Below are positions 23,460-32,592 of a DNA stretch of 64,000 bases, one piece after another; positions within the stretch are counted from its first letter, which is position 1; every line of letters begins with the position of its first letter. Both the position numbers and the translations under genes were made by a program. This DNA comes from Ethanoligenens harbinense YUAN-3 (GTDB taxonomy: Bacteria > Bacillota > Clostridia > Oscillospirales > Ethanoligenentaceae): NCBI RefSeq assembly GCF_000178115.2, contig NC_014828.1, forward strand, positions 1,953,310 through 2,017,309, given 5' to 3'. The notes under the pieces were generated by a model. That model saw nothing but the letters and a program-made list of their open reading frames with translations, did not search any database and had not been told where the DNA came from.

Positions 23460-24202
23460 CCAGAAAATTCTGGAGGTGGGCGCGAAACGAAGCGCCGGAC
23501 AGTTTTGGCAGCGACCGAACGCTTTACCTCGACGGGGAAATATCCGATGAGACCTGGTACGGCGATGAAGTCACACCGCAGGTTTTCAAGGATGAGCTGA
23601 ACTCCGGCAAAGGCAACATTACGCTTTGGATCAACTCGCCCGGCGGAGACGTATTCGCGGCTGCCCAGATCTACAACATGCTAATGGACTATCCCTATGA
23701 CGTGACCGTCAAGATTGACGCTCTCGCGGCATCTGCTGCAAGCGTCATTGCGATGGCAGGCACGAAGGTGTGCATGAGCCCGGTTGCGATGCTGATGGTG
23801 CATAATCCCGCGACTATCGCTATCGGCGACAGCGAGGAAATGCAGAAAGCCATCGACATGCTCTCCGAGGTGAAGGAATCCATCATGAACGCCTACGAGA
23901 TCAAGTCCGGCCTGTCCCGGAACAAAATCTCGAAGCTCATGGACGCCGAGACCTGGATGAACGCCAAGGAAGCCAAGAAGCTGGGATTTGCTGATGAGAT
24001 TCTCTTTGCGGACGGTACAGAGCCTTCCGGGGACAATGACAGCACAGAGCATGATGACGGCGAGATCGAGATGCTTTTCTCCCGGAAAGCCGTCACGGAC
24101 TCACTGCTTTCGAAGCTGATACCAAAACGAAAACCTGAAATAAAGACACAGACCATTAAGGTCGCAGATCTTGAGAAGCGGCTCTCGCTTCTCAGCCACT
24201 AA
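23456..24202 (+). CDS. ClpP-type prohead protease
   Basis: 248 residues. Serine-protease fold of the Clp class: NITLWINSPGGDVFAAAQIY, the nucleophile region DALAASAASVIAMAGTKV, and the histidine in M-L-M-V-H-N-P-A. Later the E-T-W-M-N-A-K-E-A-K-K-L-G-F-A-D region closes the domain. It processes the capsid scaffold during head maturation. Its order between portal and capsid is standard. The C-terminal acidic tail probably acts as scaffold. Confidence 0.95.
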   Translation: MTRKFWRWARNEAPDSFGSDRTLYLDGEISDETWYGDEVTPQVFKDELNSGKGNITLWINSPGGDVFAAAQIYNMLMDYPYDVTVKIDALAASAASVIAMAGTKVCMSPVAMLMVHNPATIAIGDSEEMQKAIDMLSEVKESIMNAYEIKSGLSRNKISKLMDAETWMNAKEAKKLGFADEILFADGTEPSGDNDSTEHDDGEIEMLFSRKAVTDSLLSKLIPKRKPEIKTQTIKVADLEKRLSLLSH

Positions 24203-24221
24203 TGAATGGAGGATAACAATT

Positions 24222-25427
24222 ATGACCAAGATTATGGAACTTATGGAGCGCAGAGCTAAGGCGTGGGACGCGGCGAAGAACTTTCTCGATACCCATTCCG
24301 ATAACGGCGGCAATGTATCCGCGGAGGACGCTGCCACCTATGACAAGATGGAAAAGGAAGTGACCGACCTCACTCATGACATCGAACGCCTGCAGAGGCA
24401 GGAGCAGATCGACAAGATGATGAGTCAGCCGACTTCTTCTCCGCTTACCACAAAGCCGGGAGCCAAGGATGAGCCTGACGACAAGCCGGGTATCGCGTCC
24501 AAGGCGTACAAGACCGCCTTCTGGGATTCTATCCGCAAGAGGAACTGGTACGACGTTCAGAACGTTCTGGAAGTCGGCACTGACGCCAACGGCGGCTATC
24601 TCGTGCCGGATGAATACGAGCACCAGCTGATTCAGGCTCTGACCGATGAGAACTTCTTCAGAAGTCTTGCGCATGTGATTCAGACCGATTCCGGCACTCA
24701 CACCATCCCGATTGTCGCTTCTCACGGCACTGCTTCGTGGATGGAGGAAAACGGGCTGTATCCGGAGTCTGACGACACCTTCGATCAGATCACGCTTTCG
24801 GCGTATAAGCTCGGAACCGCGATCAAGGTATCCGAGGAACTGATGAACGATTCTGTTTTCGATCTCGAGTCCTACATCTCCACGGAGTTCGCAAGACGTA
24901 TCGGCGCTGCCGAGGAGGAGGCTTTCCTTGTGGGCGACGGTCAGAAGAAGCCGGAAGGCGTCTTTACCAAGGTCGCTGCGACCGAGGGAGCGACTACGGA
25001 GATTGCCAATACCACGCTGACCTTCGACTCCATCATGGATGTATTCCACAGCCTGAGAAGCGTGTACAGGAACCGCGCTGTGTGGATTCTGAACGACAGC
25101 ACCGTCAAGGCTCTCCGCAAGATCAAGGACGGAAACAACAATTACATCTGGCAGCCCTCTGTTGTGGCTGGCCAGCCGGATACGATTCTGAACCGTCCGT
25201 ACAAGACGAGCATTTACGCTCCGGAGCTTGCGGCGGGCAACGTGCCGCTCCTGTTCGGAGACTTCTCCTACTACTGGATTGCCGACCGTCAGGGACGCAG
25301 CTTCAAGAGGCTCTCTGAGCTTTACGCTGCAAACGGTCAGATCGGGTTCCTCGCTTCCGAGCGTGTGGACGGCAAGCTGATCCTGCCGGAGGCTGTGCGC
25401 GGTCTTTCCGTCAAGGCTGCTGGCTGA
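24222..25427 (+). CDS. HK97-fold major capsid protein
   Basis: 401 residues from ATG 24222 (GGAGGATAACAATT ahead). N-terminal coiled-coil delta domain (MELMERRAKAW to about residue 75), a likely protease-removed segment, then the HK97 body: GGYLVPDEYEHQLIQAL, TIPIVASHGTASWMEENG, a long spine helix (LESYISTEFARRIGAAEEEA), LVGDGQKKPEGV and W-I-L-N-D-S-T-V-K-A-L-R. Forms the icosahedral shell. Confidence 0.97.
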   Translation: MTKIMELMERRAKAWDAAKNFLDTHSDNGGNVSAEDAATYDKMEKEVTDLTHDIERLQRQEQIDKMMSQPTSSPLTTKPGAKDEPDDKPGIASKAYKTAFWDSIRKRNWYDVQNVLEVGTDANGGYLVPDEYEHQLIQALTDENFFRSLAHVIQTDSGTHTIPIVASHGTASWMEENGLYPESDDTFDQITLSAYKLGTAIKVSEELMNDSVFDLESYISTEFARRIGAAEEEAFLVGDGQKKPEGVFTKVAATEGATTEIANTTLTFDSIMDVFHSLRSVYRNRAVWILNDSTVKALRKIKDGNNNYIWQPSVVAGQPDTILNRPYKTSIYAPELAAGNVPLLFGDFSYYWIADRQGRSFKRLSELYAANGQIGFLASERVDGKLILPEAVRGLSVKAAG

Positions 25428-25449
25428 TTTACGCAGTAATCATCGAATG

Positions 25450-25482
25450 GCCGCTCTCACTATGAGGGCGGCTGTTCCTTTT
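25450..25482 (+). terminator. Hairpin after the capsid gene
   Basis: GCCGCTCTCA (25450-25459) pairs with TGAGGGCGGC (25463-25472), then CTGTTCCTTTT. Such hairpins after capsid genes usually trim the transcript and keep capsid message in excess. Confidence 0.75.
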
Positions 25483-25495
25483 ATGGAGGTATCTC

Positions 25496-25774
25496 ATGGA
25501 AGTAACGCTTGATGAAGCAAAAACATATCTGAGAGTCGCATCGATCGATGAGGATGAGCTGATCACAAGCATTATCGGCTCTGCCACAAAGCTCGTGCAG
25601 GATGTGTCAAGGATATCTGATGAGGATTGGGAAACCGCCGACTCTGCGGTTATCCGCATAGCGATCCTCTACACCATCGCCTATCTCTATGAACACCGTG
25701 AGGAAGCTGATCATAGCCAGCTGAACCTGACGCTTAGGGCGCTGCTCTTCGGCGTTCGTGAGGAGGGATTCTGA
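25496..25774 (+). CDS. Head-tail connector (gp6-like) protein
   Basis: 92 residues. All-helical gp6-like pattern: M-E-V-T-L-D-E-A-K-T-Y-L-R-V, then D-E-L-I-T-S-I-I-G-S-A-T-K-L-V-Q-D-V, and a closing helix AVIRIAILYTIAYLYEHRE. Such proteins form a ring below the portal. Stop/start overlap with the next gene. Confidence 0.9.
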   Translation: MEVTLDEAKTYLRVASIDEDELITSIIGSATKLVQDVSRISDEDWETADSAVIRIAILYTIAYLYEHREEADHSQLNLTLRALLFGVREEGF

Positions 25775-26106
25775 TGAATATCGCGGCAATGAGAGTCCCA
25801 GTGACCTTTCAGAAGAATACGGTCGCCACGGACAAGTACGGCAACCACACGGCTTCATGGACGGACTACTTCAAATGCTGGGCGACCATCGGAACACAGA
25901 GCGGATCGGAGTCAAACGGCGAGGTGATAAACCCGGAGGAATCTCTCGATTTCACCTGCCGATGGTGCTCAGAGCTTGCGGCTGTGGAATCCACAAAGTA
26001 CCGGATTCTCGCCGAGGGCAAGACCTACAACATCACCTATGTGAATCCGATGGGCTATAAACGCAACAGCATCAAATTCAACTGCAAGCTGGAGAAAAGC
26101 TCATGA
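25774..26106 (+). CDS. Phage head closure protein (SPP1 gp16/head-tail adaptor type)
   Basis: 110 residues, mainly beta: VPVTFQKNTVATDKYGNHTASW, DYFKCWATIG with the W-A-x-I motif of head-tail adaptors, and KYRILAEGKTYNITYVNPMG. It plugs the portal channel until the tail joins. Linked by overlaps to both neighbours. Confidence 0.9.
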   Translation: MNIAAMRVPVTFQKNTVATDKYGNHTASWTDYFKCWATIGTQSGSESNGEVINPEESLDFTCRWCSELAAVESTKYRILAEGKTYNITYVNPMGYKRNSIKFNCKLEKSS

Positions 26107-26483
26107 GCAATACCGTATCAATAGACCAGATGGATTCAGCCATCATGGACGAGCTGACGAAATACGCCGGACTTGCGGCGGACGACCTCAAGGATGCCGT
26201 AAAGGATACAGCGAAATCTGTACGCAAGGACATCATGGACAACGCTCCCGTGGATACGGGCAAATACAAGAAGTCGTGGTCCGTAAAAAATGTGCATGAG
26301 GACGCGGAATCTATCGACCTTGTCGTGCATTCGAGGAACCGCTATCAGATAGCGCACCTTCTGGAGCATGGCCATGCCAAGCGAGGCGGAGGCAGAGTCG
26401 CCGCCCGTCCGCACATCGCCGCTGCTGAGGAACGCGGAAACGAAAAGCTCGTGCAGACATTGGAGGAGAAACTGAAAGGATGA
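26103..26483 (+). CDS. HK97 gp10-family protein
   Basis: 126 residues. Characteristic N-A-P-V-D-T-G-K-Y-K-K-S-W and H-L-L-E-H-G-H-A-K-R-G-G-G-R-V-x-x-x-P-H-I motifs, with a helical N-terminus. Family members join head completion and tail. Overlaps the next start by 4 bases. Confidence 0.93.
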   Translation: MSNTVSIDQMDSAIMDELTKYAGLAADDLKDAVKDTAKSVRKDIMDNAPVDTGKYKKSWSVKNVHEDAESIDLVVHSRNRYQIAHLLEHGHAKRGGGRVAARPHIAAAEERGNEKLVQTLEEKLKG

Positions 26484-26806
26484 CTTACGACGAAATAGTA
26501 ACCATGCTCGAAGAATCCGGCCTGCCGACAGCCTACGACCACTTTGCCGAGGGCGAGTCTCCCGATCCGCCCTTCACCTGCTTCCTCTTTCCGGGAAGCG
26601 ACAATGTTTTCGCGGACAACGTGGTCTGGCAGAAAATCGATGAACTGAATATCGAGCTTTACACAGACAAGAAGGACCCTGACATCGAATCGAAAATCGA
26701 GGATATCCTGACCGCTCACGAGCTTCCCTATGAGAAGTCCGAGGTCTGGATTGAGGACGAAAAGATGTACGAGGTTCTTTATCAAACTGAGATTATTGGA
26801 GGTTAA
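26480..26806 (+). CDS. Tail-terminator-position phage protein
   Basis: 108 residues, acidic. Pattern FTCFLFPGSDNVFADNVVW, ELNIELYTDKKDPD, VEDILT-type helix and MYEVLYQTEIIG, fitting the small alpha/beta tail-terminator (DUF3168-like) proteins that follow gp10 homologues. It would cap the tail tube and join it to the head. Assignment by position plus fold pattern. Confidence 0.8.
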   Translation: MTYDEIVTMLEESGLPTAYDHFAEGESPDPPFTCFLFPGSDNVFADNVVWQKIDELNIELYTDKKDPDIESKIEDILTAHELPYEKSEVWIEDEKMYEVLYQTEIIGG

Positions 26807-26811
26807 CGATT

Positions 26812-27408
26812 ATGGCTAACACAAAGAACAAGGTCAAGTTCGGCCTGAAGAACTGCCACTACGCCATTGCGACGCTTGCCGAGGATGGCACCGTGACATT
26901 TGCGACACCTGTGGCTATGCCAGGAGCGGTCAGCCTGTCCCTCGATGCTGAGGGCGACAACGATCCGTTCTATGCGGATGATTCTGTTTACTACATGGTA
27001 TCGAACAATAACGGATATTCCGGCGACTTCGAGCTCGCGCTGATTCCGGAGAGTTTCCTCACGGACGTCATGCATGAGACTGAGGACGCGAATGGCGTGA
27101 TTGTCGAGAACAAGGATGTCGAGCCGGAGCATTTCGCTCTGCTTTTCGAGTTTTCCGGAGATCAGCGGAAGATCCGCCACTGCATGTATTACTGCTCTGC
27201 GACAAGACCTTCTGTTTCCGGTCAGACCAAGGAGGACTCCACAGAAGTCCAGACCGAAACGCTGTCGCTGACTGTTTCTCCGCTGCCTTCCGGACTCGTG
27301 AAGGTCAAGACCGGCACGAATACCACGGACGCTGTTTACAACGCCTGGTACGACAAGGTCTACGAGCCGAGCGCGAGCGCGACAACGAGCGGCTCTACTA
27401 CTGAGTGA
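26812..27408 (+). CDS. Major tail tube protein
   Basis: 198 residues with a clear GGAGG site. Beta-rich tube fold: KVKFGLKNCHYAIATLAEDG, P-V-A-M-P-G-A-V-S-L-S-L-D-A-E-G, Y-S-G-D-F-E-L-A-L-I-P, and EHFALLFEFSGDQRKIRH. The C-terminus is Ser/Thr/Ala-rich (SATTSGSTTE). It polymerises around the tape measure. Confidence 0.93.
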   Translation: MANTKNKVKFGLKNCHYAIATLAEDGTVTFATPVAMPGAVSLSLDAEGDNDPFYADDSVYYMVSNNNGYSGDFELALIPESFLTDVMHETEDANGVIVENKDVEPEHFALLFEFSGDQRKIRHCMYYCSATRPSVSGQTKEDSTEVQTETLSLTVSPLPSGLVKVKTGTNTTDAVYNAWYDKVYEPSASATTSGSTTE

Positions 27409-27419
27409 GGTGACGAGAT

Positions 27420-27797
27420 ATGGCAGTAACAAAAACTATCACGATTGACGGTCAGGAGGTCACATTCCGTGCCTCCGCCGCTATTCCGCGGCTTTACAGA
27501 AATAAGTTTCACCGGGATATCTACCGGGACTTAAACGAGCTGCAGAAAGGCATCGATGAGAGCAACGCCGAGAATTCAAATCTCGACACCTTCTCTCTGG
27601 AGCTTTTCGAGAACATCGCATGGCTCATGGCAAAGCATGCGGATTCATCTGTTCCCGATACGCCGGAGGAATGGCTCGACGCATTCAATACTTTCTCGAT
27701 TTACGAGATACTCCCGCAGATTATCGAGCTGTGGGGACTGAATACCGAACAGCAGGTCAGTTCTAAAAAAAACATCGCCAGACAGAGCGGGAAATGA
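27420..27797 (+). CDS. Tail assembly chaperone, upstream frame (G-type)
   Basis: 125 residues. N-terminal AVTKTITIDGQEVTFRASAA strand pair followed by LYRNKFHRDIYRDL and a helical body ending in E-I-L-P-Q-I-I-E-L-W-G-L-N. The A AAA AAC heptamer at 27767-27773 lies 24 bases before the stop and directs a -1 shift into the frame of 27794. Binds tape measure during tail assembly. Confidence 0.92.
   Translation: MAVTKTITIDGQEVTFRASAAIPRLYRNKFHRDIYRDLNELQKGIDESNAENSNLDTFSLELFENIAWLMAKHADSSVPDTPEEWLDAFNTFSIYEILPQIIELWGLNTEQQVSSKKNIARQSGK
27767..27773 (+). other. Programmed -1 ribosomal frameshift site A AAA AAC
   Basis: In the frame of the upstream chaperone the heptamer reads A-AAA-AAC within TCT AAA AAA AAC. 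A -1 shift puts ribosomes into the reading frame of the 27794 gene with no intervening stop, making a G-T-type fusion. This fits the conserved frameshifted chaperone pair of long-tailed phages. Confidence 0.85.
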
Positions 27798-27958
27798 CGA
27801 CTCCGCTCTTTTTGCTGCGGTGTGTGCAGATCGGATTGAGTATCTCTGAACTTGACCTGCTCACCATCGGCACGGTCAACGATATGTATGCCGAAATGAG
27901 CAACGACGACTGGGATTACCCGGAAATCGCGACACAGGAAATGATGGACAGATTCTAA
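27794..27958 (+). CDS. Tail assembly chaperone, downstream (T-type) frame
   Basis: 54 residues if started at ATG 27794 (ATGA overlap with the upstream stop), but the product is probably made mostly as a fusion after the -1 shift at 27767, since GGAGG is absent. It contains L-R-C-V-Q-I-G-L-S-I-S-E-L-D-L-L-T-I-G and DDWDYPEIATQEMMDRF, the classic T-frame pattern (short helical segment, acidic Asp-Asp-Trp). Immediately precedes the tape measure. Confidence 0.88.
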   Translation: MTTPLFLLRCVQIGLSISELDLLTIGTVNDMYAEMSNDDWDYPEIATQEMMDRF

Positions 27959-27973
27959 CGAGAGGAGGTCTGT

Positions 27974-30688
27974 ATGGCTGACAGAATTAAAGGCATAACT
28001 GTTGAAATTGGCGGCGATACGACCGGCCTCTCGAAGGCTCTGTCTGGCGTCAACAAGGAAATCAAAAGCACCCAGACACAGCTGAAGGATGTGAATAAGC
28101 TCCTGAAGCTCGATCCGACCAACACCACTCTGCTCGAGCAGAAGCAGAAGCTCCTGCAGACCGCTATCACGGAAACAAAGGATAAGCTCTCCCAGCTCAA
28201 ATCCGTCCAGGACCAGATGGATGAAGGCCTGAAAAACGGCACCGTCACGCAACAGCAGTATGACGCGTGGCAGCGGGAAATCATCGAAACCGAGAACGAG
28301 CTGAAGAACCTCGAGAAGGAAGTCAAGAATACCGACTCCTCTATCGAGGCGACGCTCAAAGAAACCGGCTCCAAGATGCAGGAGGTCGGCGGGAAAATAT
28401 CCGGCGTGGGCGAATCTCTCTCCAAAGGCGTGACGGCTCCGATTGCTGCTATCGGCGCGGCTTCTCTCGCGGCGTTCAGCGAGGTGGATTCCGGGCTTGA
28501 TATCGTCGAACAGAAAACCGGCGCTACCGGAGATGCCCTCGAGGAAATGAACCAGATCGTAAAGGACCTGGCTACAGAAATCCCGACTGATTTTGAAACC
28601 GCTGGCTCCGCAGTCGGCGAGGTCAATACCCGTTTCGGACTTACCGGGCAGGCCCTTGACGACCTTTCAGCGAAGTTTATCAAATTCGCATCTCTGAACG
28701 ATACGGATGTTTCGACCTCTGTCGATAACGTCTCCTCGGTTCTAAACGCCTTCGGCCAGTCAACAAACGATGCCGGGAACCTCCTCGATGCTCTGAACGC
28801 CACAGGTCAGGCGACCGGTATCTCAATGGATACGCTTGCCAACGACCTCTCCCAGAACGCGGCGCAGTTCAAGGAAATGGGACTGACCGCGCAGGAGGCT
28901 GCCGGATTCATGGGCATGGTCGAGATGTCAGGTCTTGATACCTCCACTGCTATGGCAGGTCTTAAGAAAGCCATGAAGAACGCCGCCGATGACGGCATCT
29001 CCCTTGACGATGCGATGAAGAATTTTTCGGAGACGATGAATTCCAATGCATCCGATACTGATAAGCTATCCGCCGCCTATGACCTATTCGGCAGCAAGGC
29101 AGGTGCGGCAATCTACAATGCCGTGCAGACCGGGAAGCTGAACCTTGATGATTTATCCGGCTCTCTCGGCGACTTTGCGGGAAGCGTCGACAACACATTT
29201 AATGAAACCCTCGATCCTATCGACCAGTTTCAGATGACGCTGAACTCGCTGAAGGAAGTCGGCGCGGATATCGGAAACAGCCTCGCGACCGTCCTTCAGC
29301 CGGTGCTGCAGGATATCTCGGCTGCCCTCCAGCGGTTTGCAGATGTGTGGAATTCCATCCCCGCTCCCGTTCAGGAGACCATTGTAAAGATCGCCCTTGT
29401 CGCGGCTGCAGTCGGACCTGTGCTGATTGTAGTCGGCAAGCTCATCACATCGGTCGGTACGATTCTCACGATCATCCCGAAGATATCCTCGGCGATGGCT
29501 GTGGTGAAAACCGGCATGGCCGCGTTAAACGGCGTAATGGCAGCGAATCCTATCGGGCTGATTATCACAGCAATCGGACTGCTGGTAGCCGCATTTATTT
29601 ATCTCTGGAACAACTGTGAGAGCTTCCGGAACTTCTGGATAAATCTCTGGGACAACATCAAGGAAGTCGCAGTCACTGTGTTTACGGCGCTGAAGGACTT
29701 CTTCGTCACAATATGGGAGGCAATCAAGAATGTATTCACATCGGCTGTAAACGGAATCAGCAGCTTTCTGTCCGGTGCGTGGAATGGAATAAAAACTGTC
29801 GCAACAACCGTGATGAATGCCATCAGCACGGTGATCCAGACGGTCTGGAATGGCATCAAGACATTCTTCACCACAATATTTTCTGCAATACAGACTGTCG
29901 TGACGACTTATTTCAATATCTATAAAACTGTGATAACCACGGTGCTGAACGCGATAAAAACCGTGGTTACGACCGTATGGAACGCCATAAAGACAGCCAT
30001 CACGACTGTGGTCAATGCCATAAAGACTGTGGTTACTACGGCTTGGAATGGGATAAAGACGGTCACCTCAACGGTTTTCAATGCCGTGAAATCCGTAGCA
30101 ACTTCCGTCTGGAACGGCATCAAGTCCGCTGTGATGAATGCCGTGAACACGATGAAATCCGGAATCAGCTCCGCCTTCAACGCGATCAAGAGCACGATCA
30201 GCGGAATCCTGAACGGCATCAAGAGTACCTTCAGTTCCGTATTCAACGGCATCTGGAGCTTTGTCTCCGGCATCGTGAGCAAGCTGAAATCGGTATTCAA
30301 CTTCAGCTGGAGCCTGCCGAAAATCAAGCTCCCACATTTCTCTATCACAGGCAGTTTCAGTCTGAACCCGCCAAGCATACCGCACTTTTCCGTCTCCTGG
30401 TACAAGAAAGCGATGGACGGCGGCATGATTTTGAAAGACGCGACCATCTTCGGACAGTCCGGCAATACGCTCCTTGGCGGAGGCGAGGCTGGCGCAGAAG
30501 CTGTGGTCGGCGTGAACTCCCTGCGGAACATGATAAAGGACGCGGTCAGCGAGAACATCGGAAACAGCGGTCCGGTTATCAATATTGAAACCATGAGCGT
30601 CCGCAGTGACGACGACATACGGAAAATCTCTCAGCAGCTCAACAACCTGCTGGTGGCAAGCAGACGCGCGAAAGGATCGGTGATCTGA
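27974..30688 (+). CDS. Tail tape measure protein
   Basis: 904 residues. N-terminal TMP core (GDTTGLSKALSGVNKEIKS) with long coiled coil (residues about 25-130), TP901-type domain (VDSGLDIVEQKTGATGDAL, AAGFMGMVEMSGL, FGSKAGAAIYNAVQTGK), hydrophobic segments (IVKIALVAAAVGPVLIVVGK; ANPIGLIITAIGLLVAAFIY), then sixteen 11-residue repeats (residues 603-778), and a C-terminal FGQSGNTLLGGGEAGAEAVV. It sets tail length and probably helps DNA cross the membrane. Confidence 0.96.
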   Translation: MADRIKGITVEIGGDTTGLSKALSGVNKEIKSTQTQLKDVNKLLKLDPTNTTLLEQKQKLLQTAITETKDKLSQLKSVQDQMDEGLKNGTVTQQQYDAWQREIIETENELKNLEKEVKNTDSSIEATLKETGSKMQEVGGKISGVGESLSKGVTAPIAAIGAASLAAFSEVDSGLDIVEQKTGATGDALEEMNQIVKDLATEIPTDFETAGSAVGEVNTRFGLTGQALDDLSAKFIKFASLNDTDVSTSVDNVSSVLNAFGQSTNDAGNLLDALNATGQATGISMDTLANDLSQNAAQFKEMGLTAQEAAGFMGMVEMSGLDTSTAMAGLKKAMKNAADDGISLDDAMKNFSETMNSNASDTDKLSAAYDLFGSKAGAAIYNAVQTGKLNLDDLSGSLGDFAGSVDNTFNETLDPIDQFQMTLNSLKEVGADIGNSLATVLQPVLQDISAALQRFADVWNSIPAPVQETIVKIALVAAAVGPVLIVVGKLITSVGTILTIIPKISSAMAVVKTGMAALNGVMAANPIGLIITAIGLLVAAFIYLWNNCESFRNFWINLWDNIKEVAVTVFTALKDFFVTIWEAIKNVFTSAVNGISSFLSGAWNGIKTVATTVMNAISTVIQTVWNGIKTFFTTIFSAIQTVVTTYFNIYKTVITTVLNAIKTVVTTVWNAIKTAITTVVNAIKTVVTTAWNGIKTVTSTVFNAVKSVATSVWNGIKSAVMNAVNTMKSGISSAFNAIKSTISGILNGIKSTFSSVFNGIWSFVSGIVSKLKSVFNFSWSLPKIKLPHFSITGSFSLNPPSIPHFSVSWYKKAMDGGMILKDATIFGQSGNTLLGGGEAGAEAVVGVNSLRNMIKDAVSENIGNSGPVINIETMSVRSDDDIRKISQQLNNLLVASRRAKGSVI
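29780..30307 (+). repeat. Sixteen imperfect 33-bp (11-residue) repeats in the tape measure gene
   Basis: Each unit encodes an aromatic or aliphatic residue followed by N-x-I-K-T-V-x-T-T-V or a close variant (W-N-G-I-K, L-N-A-I-K, F-N-A-V-K). The 11-residue period is the known signature of phage tape measure helices. Copies near 29930-30060 are nearly identical at DNA level, suggesting recent unit duplication. Confidence 0.85.
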
Positions 30689-32592
30689 TGGGCTTTAAAT
30701 TCAACGGCATAACTTCCCAGTCGATGGAACTTGCTACCCGGCAGACTGCCGAGAACCGCATGCCGGACTTTACAAACAATACGATCACCGTTCCCGGACG
30801 CGAGGGCGTATTCGACTTTGGAGAAACCATCGGCGAACGCAAGATAGAAATATCCTGCTTTATACCGCCGGGCAAGTCTGACGAGGACTTTCTCGCCCGG
30901 AAGGATGAGATCATCGCGTGGCTTAATCCCGACATCGGACTATGCCCGCTCATCCTCGACAAGGAGCCGGGACGGGTGTATCAGGCAAGGCTTGAGGGCG
31001 GATTTTCCTTCGACAAGGCCGTGCGGAACTCCTGCACCTTCGACCTGACATTTTTATGCCCTGATCCGTATGCGTATGCGGAGAATGATGAAACCTACGA
31101 GATAACAGATACCGGCGAGCATACAGTCAGCCGTTCCCTCGGTAACGCCGACTCCCTTCCGGTCTATTCCGTTGTAGCCGACCTTGCCAAGGGAAAGAGC
31201 ACCATCATCACCACGAACGGCAGCAGCCTGCAGATAAACGGCGTGCTTACGGAAAGCGAGATTCTTGTAATCGACTCCTCGCTTATGACTGCGAAGGTCA
31301 CGGACGCTGACGGCAATACGCTCCGAAACGGCCTGCCGCTTCTGGAGAGCTTAAACTTCCCGGCGCTCAAGGTCGACGATAATACGGTAAAGGTTGAAGC
31401 GGACAGCACCACGCAGGTAACGGTACAGACATTAAATTCGCAGGACAAGTTCACCGGTCAGGTTCCTTCTTCATGGGGAGCGGACGGCCTGTGGCGGTTC
31501 AACGAGTCAGCGCCAGATTCCGAGTATTATCTCGCTGATTCATCCGGAAATGACCGCAAGGCATATATCAATAACTGGAGCGGCACGACAGCGTCACTTC
31601 AGACCGGACACCTCGGTCGCTCCTTCCGCATGAACATCAATAATCCGTCCACAGAGCAGTCCTATCTCAAGGTCAGCAATGACGGCACGATCTTTGCAAA
31701 TATCGGCAAGACGCTCGTTGTCGGCGGATGGTTCATGCCTACGACCTATTCCGTCGGAAATACCTTTTGCCCACTGCTCAATACCCGGTACGGCTCCGGC
31801 AATCCGATATTCTACCTGTCGCTGCATTCCGGGAAGCCGAGACTGATGCTGTACAACTCATCCGGGACGCTGATCCTCGACAAGGACTACACGCCGAGCA
31901 TCACGCTGACAAACGGACAGTGGTATTTCCTTGCCGCTGTCATACGACCGGACGACAAGGTGGCGCAGTATGTCCTTGGCAGCCGCTCATCAGGAGAAGT
32001 TTGGATATCTGATGAGACGAGTTATTCCGGCGAGCTGAACCGCTCCTGCACGGCTGACCTCATCTGGGGAATGCATGCCGATTCCTACTGGTTCGCTGGA
32101 AACTTTGACGACTGGTTCTTAGACTGCGACTCCTCACTGACGGCGGACGATATCGCTCTGTGGTTTCAGGAATCGCTTTCGGCAAACGCGGCGGATTCTA
32201 CGGCGGATGTGGACGGGCTTACGGCCTCGGATACGGTGACGCTCAAAGCGACTGATTCTGTCTACGCGACGAGCGGCTATCTTACGACCGCCGCTGTGGA
32301 ATATGGCATCACTGGGAAATGCTATGCTGCGGTTTCCGCTGATACTCCGACAGGAACATCTGTCGTTTTGGAAACATCCACATCGGATGATCTTTCCACC
32401 TGGAGTGACTGGGCAACGCCGGATTCAGTCGGTCTGATCCAGTCTGATTCGGCAAAGTACATCAGGTTCCGTGTGACGCTTGCGACGACGGATTCATCGG
32501 TAACACCAACGGTAAGAAATATTACGATCTCTACGCCCGGAGAGTCGGCTTTTAAGAAATTAACGATACAGGCACGGAGCAGATGGAGATGA
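30688..32592 (+). CDS. Distal tail protein with inserted LamG-like lectin domain
   Basis: 634 residues; Sipho_tail N-terminus (MGFKFNGITSQSMELATR, FTNNTITVPGREGVFDFGE, DLTFLCPDPYAYAE). From about residue 261 to 499 there is a concanavalin/LamG-like module (GLWRFNESAPDS, YLADSSGND, GRSFRMNI, VGGWFMPTT, DDWFLDCDSSLTADDI). The C-terminal part (LSTWSDWATPDSVGL, SAKYIRFRVTLATTD) is another beta-sandwich. It forms the tail-tip hub, the lectin-like domain probably touching cell-surface sugars. Confidence 0.92.
   Translation: MGFKFNGITSQSMELATRQTAENRMPDFTNNTITVPGREGVFDFGETIGERKIEISCFIPPGKSDEDFLARKDEIIAWLNPDIGLCPLILDKEPGRVYQARLEGGFSFDKAVRNSCTFDLTFLCPDPYAYAENDETYEITDTGEHTVSRSLGNADSLPVYSVVADLAKGKSTIITTNGSSLQINGVLTESEILVIDSSLMTAKVTDADGNTLRNGLPLLESLNFPALKVDDNTVKVEADSTTQVTVQTLNSQDKFTGQVPSSWGADGLWRFNESAPDSEYYLADSSGNDRKAYINNWSGTTASLQTGHLGRSFRMNINNPSTEQSYLKVSNDGTIFANIGKTLVVGGWFMPTTYSVGNTFCPLLNTRYGSGNPIFYLSLHSGKPRLMLYNSSGTLILDKDYTPSITLTNGQWYFLAAVIRPDDKVAQYVLGSRSSGEVWISDETSYSGELNRSCTADLIWGMHADSYWFAGNFDDWFLDCDSSLTADDIALWFQESLSANAADSTADVDGLTASDTVTLKATDSVYATSGYLTTAAVEYGITGKCYAAVSADTPTGTSVVLETSTSDDLSTWSDWATPDSVGLIQSDSAKYIRFRVTLATTDSSVTPTVRNITISTPGESAFKKLTIQARSRWR

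Noticed and set aside
29780-30307. Regular repeats considered as a CRISPR array
   Set aside because: They are in-frame 11-residue units of the tape measure with no spacers. No CRISPR array was seen in the window.
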